Positions 8,397-11,908 of a stretch of 11,908 bases of DNA are shown piece after piece. The notes below the pieces were generated by a model, which saw only the letters and a list, made by a program, of their open reading frames with translations, did not search any database and was not told the origin of the DNA. Source of the stretch: Acholeplasmatales bacterium. GTDB taxonomy: Bacteria > Bacillota_I > Bacilli_A > Acholeplasmatales > Anaeroplasmataceae. Numbering within the stretch: position 1 is the first letter of the stretch; the number at the start of each line of letters is the position of its first letter. The position numbers were made by a program, and so were the translations under genes. The DNA is taken from the NCBI GenBank assembly GCA_024696565.1, contig JAILGR010000116.1, positions 1 through 11,908 of the forward strand. Direction: 5' to 3'.

Positions 8397-9652
8397 TGGA
8401 AAAGAAGCCATTTGTTACTAAAGAAAAAATTGAAGAAATAGTTAAAACATACCCTACTCCTTTTCATATTTATGATGAAAAAGGGATTAGAGAAAATGCT
8501 AGAAGATTAAAAAAAGCCTTCGCTTGGAATAAAGGATTTAAAGAATATTTTGCTGTTAAAGCTACTCCTAATCCTTATATCTTAAAGATATTAAAAGAAG
8601 AAGGCTGTGGTGTTGATTGTTCATCACTTACTGAATTAATGTTATCAGACATTGTTGGTTTTAAAAAAGATGAGATTATGTTTTCATCTAATGTAACACC
8701 AAAAGCTGATTATGAACTTGCTTCTAAATTAGATGCTTATATTAATTTTGATGATATAACTCATATAGATTATTATAAGAATATTGCACCATTCAAAGAG
8801 ACTATGTCACTTAGATATAATCCAGGTGGAGATTTTACATTAAATAATGAAATAATGGATACACCTAAAGATGCAAAATATGGTATGACTAAACCACAAA
8901 TGAAAGAAGCTATAAAGAAATTAATGGCATATGGTGTTAAACATTTTGGTATTCATGCATTTTTAGCATCAAATACTAAAGATAATGGTTATTATCCAAA
9001 GCTTGCCTCTATTTTATTTAAATTAGCAAGAGAGCTAAAAGAAGAATTATCTTGTGATATTGCATTTATTAATTTATCTGGTGGAGTAGGTGTTGATTAT
9101 AAATTAGAAGAACCTAAAAATGATATTGATATCATTGGTGAAGGTGTAAGGAAAGCTTATGAAGAAATATTAACTCCTGCAGGTATGGATAATGTTAAAA
9201 TATTTACTGAACTTGGTAGATTTATGTTAGCACCATATGGTCATTTAGTTGCTAAAGTAATTCATGAAAAACATATTTGGAAAGAATATATTGGTCTTGA
9301 TGCTTGTGCTGTTAATTTAATGAGACCTGCAATGTATGGGGCATATCATCATATTACTGTTTTAGGTAAAGAAGGACTTCCATTAGATCATATGTATGAT
9401 GTAACTGGTGGTTTATGCGAAAATAATGATAAATTTGCTATTGATAGAATGTTACCTAAAATTGATATTGGTGATTATTTAGTAATTCATGATACAGGAG
9501 CTCATGGCTTTGCAATGGGCTATAATTATAATGGTAAATTAAAGTCAGCTGAATTACTTTTAAAAGAAGATGGAAGTGTAAAATTAATTAGAAGAGCTGA
9601 AACTCCAAGTGATTATTTTGCAACTCTTGATTTTACTGAATTTAAGAAATAA
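8396..9652 (+). CDS. lysA: Diaminopimelate decarboxylase, divergent Firmicutes-type LysA
   Basis: A fold type III PLP decarboxylase (418 residues), expected to convert meso-diaminopimelate to lysine and CO2. The PLP lysine is Lys55 in YFAVKATPNP. Also visible are LSGGVGVDY (228-235, glycine-rich phosphate-binding loop), TELGRFMLAPYG (271-282), GGLCENNDKFAIDR (338-351, with the Cys-Glu pair 341/342 of the decarboxylase active site) and DTGAHGFAMGYNYNG (366-380). Compared with classical LysA, the HFHIGS motif is HAFLAS here (187-192), so the PLP-stacking His is Phe189, and EPGR is ELGR. Similar sequences are annotated as diaminopimelate decarboxylase in many gut Clostridia, from memory. Sharing an operon with dapL supports DAP as substrate, but another amino acid decarboxylase of this fold cannot be excluded by eye. 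The ATG overlaps the gltD stop (TAATG), with GAGGT at 8385-8389. There is no room for a lysine riboswitch directly upstream. Confidence 0.88.
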   Translation: MEKKPFVTKEKIEEIVKTYPTPFHIYDEKGIRENARRLKKAFAWNKGFKEYFAVKATPNPYILKILKEEGCGVDCSSLTELMLSDIVGFKKDEIMFSSNVTPKADYELASKLDAYINFDDITHIDYYKNIAPFKETMSLRYNPGGDFTLNNEIMDTPKDAKYGMTKPQMKEAIKKLMAYGVKHFGIHAFLASNTKDNGYYPKLASILFKLARELKEELSCDIAFINLSGGVGVDYKLEEPKNDIDIIGEGVRKAYEEILTPAGMDNVKIFTELGRFMLAPYGHLVAKVIHEKHIWKEYIGLDACAVNLMRPAMYGAYHHITVLGKEGLPLDHMYDVTGGLCENNDKFAIDRMLPKIDIGDYLVIHDTGAHGFAMGYNYNGKLKSAELLLKEDGSVKLIRRAETPSDYFATLDFTEFKK

Positions 9653-9654
9653 AC

Positions 9655-9703
9655 AAAAAACACACTAGTTTACAATACTAAATTGTTTACTAATGTGTCT
9701 TTT
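9655..9703. terminator. Bidirectional terminator between convergent lysA and purC
   Basis: Arms 9660-9676 and 9682-9698 form a 17-position stem with 14 Watson-Crick pairs around a five-base loop. Mismatches are C9665 with A9693 and two adjacent T-T positions. On the plus strand it is followed by CTTTTATTTTA. On the minus strand it is followed by TTTTTTGTTT, and one mismatch becomes a G-U pair, so it should work better for purC transcripts than for the lysA operon. Confidence 0.75.
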
Positions 9704-9747
9704 ATTTTATGTGTCCGTTTTAATCAAACAGAATCCAGGCAGTGGTT

Positions 9748-10431
9748 TTACTTTCCTAAAATAACCTTAGTTAATTCAATTGGATCCATGATTTCATTTC
9801 CTTTATATACTCTCATGTTTCCTGATGCAATTTCATCAATTAAAATAACTTCATCATTATTGTAACCAAATTCAAATTTGATATCCCATAAGTCTAAACC
9901 TTTAGTCTTTAAGTCATCAGCAACAATCTTAGTGATTGCTAAAGTTTGAGCCTTCATAGATTCAAACATTTTCTTATCCATGATGCCTAATACTTCTAGA
10001 CCTTCAGATGTAACAAGTGGATCACCTAGTTTATCATTTTTGAAAGTACATTCAACATAACCATTAGGGAATACTGTACCATTTTCGATATATTCACCAT
10101 ATCTTCTAATAAATGAACCAGTAGCTCTTAAGCGGCAGATTACTTCTAAACCATGACCAAATACTTTAGCTGGTAAGACTTCCATAGTAGCATTCTCTAC
10201 ATTTGCAGAAACGTAATGAGTTTTAATACCAGCTTTTTTGCATAATTCAAAGAAATGAATAGAAGTTTCAAGATTTCTCTTACCGATACCTTCAATCTTT
10301 AAACCTACAGAATTCTCACCTGGATCAAATACTCCATCCTTTCCTGTACAGTCATCTTTAAATTCTAGTAATACATTACCATTTTCTAAAGAATAAACAT
10401 TTTTGGTTTTACCCTCATAAATTTTTTTCAT
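9748..10431 (-). CDS. purC: SAICAR synthetase (phosphoribosylaminoimidazole-succinocarboxamide synthase)
   Basis: PurC joins CAIR with aspartate using ATP to form SAICAR, in de novo purine synthesis in the cytosol. It has 227 residues, slightly short for bacterial PurC (about 235-240) but complete. The ATP-binding start [12 protein letters not shown] (2-13), [11 protein letters not shown] (33-43), [17 protein letters not shown] (96-112), DPLV (137-140), LWDIKFEFG (181-189) and [11 protein letters not shown] (197-207) mark the family. The usual DEI-SPD-type signature is varied to DEIASGN, as in a Clostridia-type branch I recognise from memory. The Shine-Dalgarno AAGGAGAG (plus-strand 10448-10441) lies nine bases before the ATG. 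No other pur gene is adjacent in the window: the gene downstream is convergent lysA and the gene upstream, metY, has its own terminator. It is therefore probably monocistronic. Confidence 0.96.
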   Translation of the reverse strand: MKKIYEGKTKNVYSLENGNVLLEFKDDCTGKDGVFDPGENSVGLKIEGIGKRNLETSIHFFELCKKAGIKTHYVSANVENATMEVLPAKVFGHGLEVICRLRATGSFIRRYGEYIENGTVFPNGYVECTFKNDKLGDPLVTSEGLEVLGIMDKKMFESMKAQTLAITKIVADDLKTKGLDLWDIKFEFGYNNDEVILIDEIASGNMRVYKGNEIMDPIELTKVILGK

Positions 10432-10479
10432 TTTTATTTTCTCTCCTTATAAGTTTCTATTTTTATTTTAACAATTAAT

Positions 10480-10508
10480 TTTATTGTTTTAAATAATTTT
10501 GTTATCAA
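10480..10508 (-). promoter_or_regulatory. Candidate purC promoter
   Basis: On the minus strand, TTGATA (10508-10503, five of six matches to the -35 consensus) is followed after 17 bases by AATAAA (10485-10480, four of six to the -10 consensus). The small inverted repeat AACAAT-N7-ATTGTT (10470-10488) overlaps the -10 and could be an operator, but such repeats arise easily in AT-rich DNA. It lies between the metY terminator and the purC ribosome binding site, where a promoter is expected. Confidence 0.4.
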
Positions 10509-10530
10509 ACTTTTAATAAAGCGTTTTTAT

Positions 10531-10560
10531 AATTAATAAAGGCATATCCTAAGATATGCC
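10531..10560 (-). terminator. Terminator of the metY transcript
   Basis: Eight bases after the metY stop, on the minus strand, GGCATATC (10560-10553) and GATATGCC (10548-10541) form a perfect 8-bp stem with a four-base loop TTAG, followed by TTTATTAATT. The T-tract is interrupted, so termination may be partial and some read-through into purC is possible. Confidence 0.7.
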
Positions 10561-10567
10561 CATTTTA

Positions 10568-11854
10568 TTATTTAGATGCTTCTAAAGCATTTTTAATATC
10601 ATTAATTAAATCTTCTTTATTTTCAAGACCACAAGATAATCTAATTAAACCTGCAGAAATACCACAAGCTTCTAATTGTTCATCTGTCATTTGTCTATGA
10701 GTAGCAGTAGCAGGGTTTAAACAGCAGCTTCTTGCATCAGCAACGTGAGTTTCGATTGCGAAAATCTTTAGAGCCTTCATAAACTTAGATGCAGCTTCTC
10801 TACCACCTTTTAATTCAAATGATACAACACCACATCCACCATTAGGGAAATATTTCTTTGCTAAATTATGATATTTATCATTTTCTAAACCAGGATAATT
10901 TACAAAATTAACTTGTGGATGAGATTCTAAGAATTTAGCTACAGCTAAACCATTTTCTACATGACGAGCCATTCTTAAATGAAGAGACTCTAAACCTAAA
11001 TTAATATAGAATGCATGTTGAGGAGATTGAATAGAACCAAAGTCTCTCATTAATTGGGCTGTACATTTAGTTATAAATGCGCCTTCCTTACCAAACTTTT
11101 CTGCATAAACAATACCATGGTATGAATCATCAGGTAAACAAAGGCCTGGGAATTTTTCTTTATTAGCCATCCAATCAAACTTACCTGAATCAACAATCGC
11201 ACCACCAACAGATGTTCCATGACCATCAATATATTTAGTAGTAGAGTGGGTAACAATATCTGCACCAAACTCAATTGGACGGCAGTTAACTGGAGTTGGG
11301 AATGTGTTATCAACGATTAGTGGTACTCCGTGTCTATGAGCAGCATTAGCAAATCTTTCAATATCTAATACTGCTAAAGATGGGTTAGCAATAGTTTCAC
11401 CAAACACCGCTCTTGTGTTTTCTTTGAATGCAGCATCTAATTCGCTATCAGTTGCGTCAGGGGCAACAAATGTAACATCAATACCCATTTTTTTCATAGT
11501 TACGGCAATTAAATTAAATGTACCACCATAGATTTGGCTTGAGGCAACAATATGGCTTCCGCATTCACAAATATTAAATAAGGCAAAGAAGTTGGCGGCT
11601 TGACCTGAAGATGTTAACATAGCTGCACTACCACCTTCTAATTCTCTAATTTTATTTGCCACATAATCATTAGTAGGATTTTGTAATCTAGTATAGAAAT
11701 AACCAGTTGCTTCTAGGTCAAATAGTTTACCCATATCCTCACTAGTATTATATTTAAATGTAGTAGATTGAATAATAGGAACCTGTCTAGGTTCACCATT
11801 ACCTGGTGTGTATCCGCCTTGCACACATTTTGTATCTATTGTAAAATCTTTCAT
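10568..11854 (-). CDS. metY: O-acetylhomoserine sulfhydrylase (O-acetylhomoserine aminocarboxypropyltransferase)
   Basis: A PLP enzyme of the Cys/Met metabolism (gamma) family. It is expected to make homocysteine from O-acetyl-L-homoserine and sulfide, the direct sulfhydrylation route to methionine. At 428 residues it matches MetY length and is longer than MetB or MetC (about 380-400). Motifs: TYFYTRLQNPT-type block GYFYTRLQNPT (51-61, Tyr54 and Arg56 binding the neighbouring subunit's PLP phosphate), TSSGQAANFF (81-90), GETIANPS (152-159), VDNTFPTP (181-188, Asp182) and HSTTKYIDGHG (203-213) with the Schiff-base Lys207. The RLSCGLENKEDL tail carries the substrate-carboxylate Arg. The Shine-Dalgarno AAGGAGGA (plus-strand 11868-11861) lies six bases before the ATG. 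The family also contains cystathionine synthases/lyases and methionine gamma-lyase; length and the long insertion after the PLP lysine favour MetY. Confidence 0.93.
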   Translation of the reverse strand: MKDFTIDTKCVQGGYTPGNGEPRQVPIIQSTTFKYNTSEDMGKLFDLEATGYFYTRLQNPTNDYVANKIRELEGGSAAMLTSSGQAANFFALFNICECGSHIVASSQIYGGTFNLIAVTMKKMGIDVTFVAPDATDSELDAAFKENTRAVFGETIANPSLAVLDIERFANAAHRHGVPLIVDNTFPTPVNCRPIEFGADIVTHSTTKYIDGHGTSVGGAIVDSGKFDWMANKEKFPGLCLPDDSYHGIVYAEKFGKEGAFITKCTAQLMRDFGSIQSPQHAFYINLGLESLHLRMARHVENGLAVAKFLESHPQVNFVNYPGLENDKYHNLAKKYFPNGGCGVVSFELKGGREAASKFMKALKIFAIETHVADARSCCLNPATATHRQMTDEQLEACGISAGLIRLSCGLENKEDLINDIKNALEASK

Positions 11855-11878
11855 AATAATTCCTCCTTAAATACTCTT

Positions 11879-11906
11879 ATTATAACAAATTTGTGAATAA
11901 TGAAAA
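11879..11906 (-). promoter_or_regulatory. metY promoter with extended -10
   Basis: On the minus strand a perfect TATAAT (11884-11879) is preceded by TG one base upstream, forming an extended -10 element. A weak -35, TTTTCA (11906-11901), lies 16 bases further up. Transcription would start near 11872, giving a leader of under 20 bases that holds only the ribosome binding site. A perfect 10-bp palindrome, ACAAATTTGT (11885-11894), lies in the spacer directly beside the -10 and could bind a repressor. Confidence 0.65.
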
Positions 11907-11908
11907 CA

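Noticed and set aside
8381..8400. Lysine riboswitch upstream of lysA
   Set aside because: lysA overlaps the gltD stop by one base, so there is no leader. Any such element would lie upstream of dapL, outside the window.
82..9652. Mollicute-like recoding of TGA as Trp
   Set aside because: The AT-rich composition suggested it, but Trp is encoded by TGG throughout, genes end in TAA and no frame needs TGA read-through.
9683..9865. Possible 60-residue plus-strand gene
   Set aside because: It begins inside the terminator hairpin, mostly lies antisense to purC, has no ribosome binding site and shows no recognisable motif.

Overview
The window is an AT-rich stretch of bacterial chromosome that looks like a low-GC Bacillota (Firmicutes) genome. 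The family types support this. The glutamate synthase subunits are of the Bacillus/Clostridia form, the decarboxylase resembles one I recall from Lachnospiraceae-like genomes, and lysine/diaminopimelate synthesis uses the LL-DAP aminotransferase route. The standard genetic code fits: Trp is TGG and the long frames run without in-frame TGA. A more exact placement is not possible by eye.

Layout. Positions 1-81 are an inverted copy of the start of the visible aminotransferase sequence and most likely mark a contig-end foldback. From 82 to 9652, five genes run on the plus strand with almost no gaps: a 5'-truncated dapL, pyrG, gltB, gltD and lysA. Spacings are 17 bp, about 10 bp, then two TAATG stop/start overlaps, which indicates one operon with translational coupling. 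A hairpin with T-runs on both sides (about 9655-9703) separates this operon from two convergent minus-strand genes: purC (9748-10431) and a metY-type O-acetylhomoserine sulfhydrylase gene (10568-11854). Each of these two appears to be its own transcription unit. metY has an extended -10 promoter, a perfect Shine-Dalgarno sequence and its own terminator hairpin, and purC has a strong Shine-Dalgarno sequence with a weaker promoter candidate.

How the genes work together. The plus-strand operon centres on glutamine/glutamate nitrogen and the lysine/DAP branch. GltB with GltD makes glutamate from glutamine and 2-oxoglutarate. DapL uses glutamate as amino donor to make LL-DAP. LysA decarboxylates meso-DAP to lysine. 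PyrG uses glutamine nitrogen to make CTP. The epimerase DapF that links DapL to LysA is not in the window. purC (purines) and metY (sulfur assimilation into homocysteine) add further primary metabolism. I see no mobile elements, CRISPR arrays, tRNA or rRNA genes, or defence genes, and no stretch over 300 bases without a gene. I found no convincing new biological system. The points worth a second look are the terminal foldback, the gene grouping, and the non-canonical active-site motifs of the LysA homologue.
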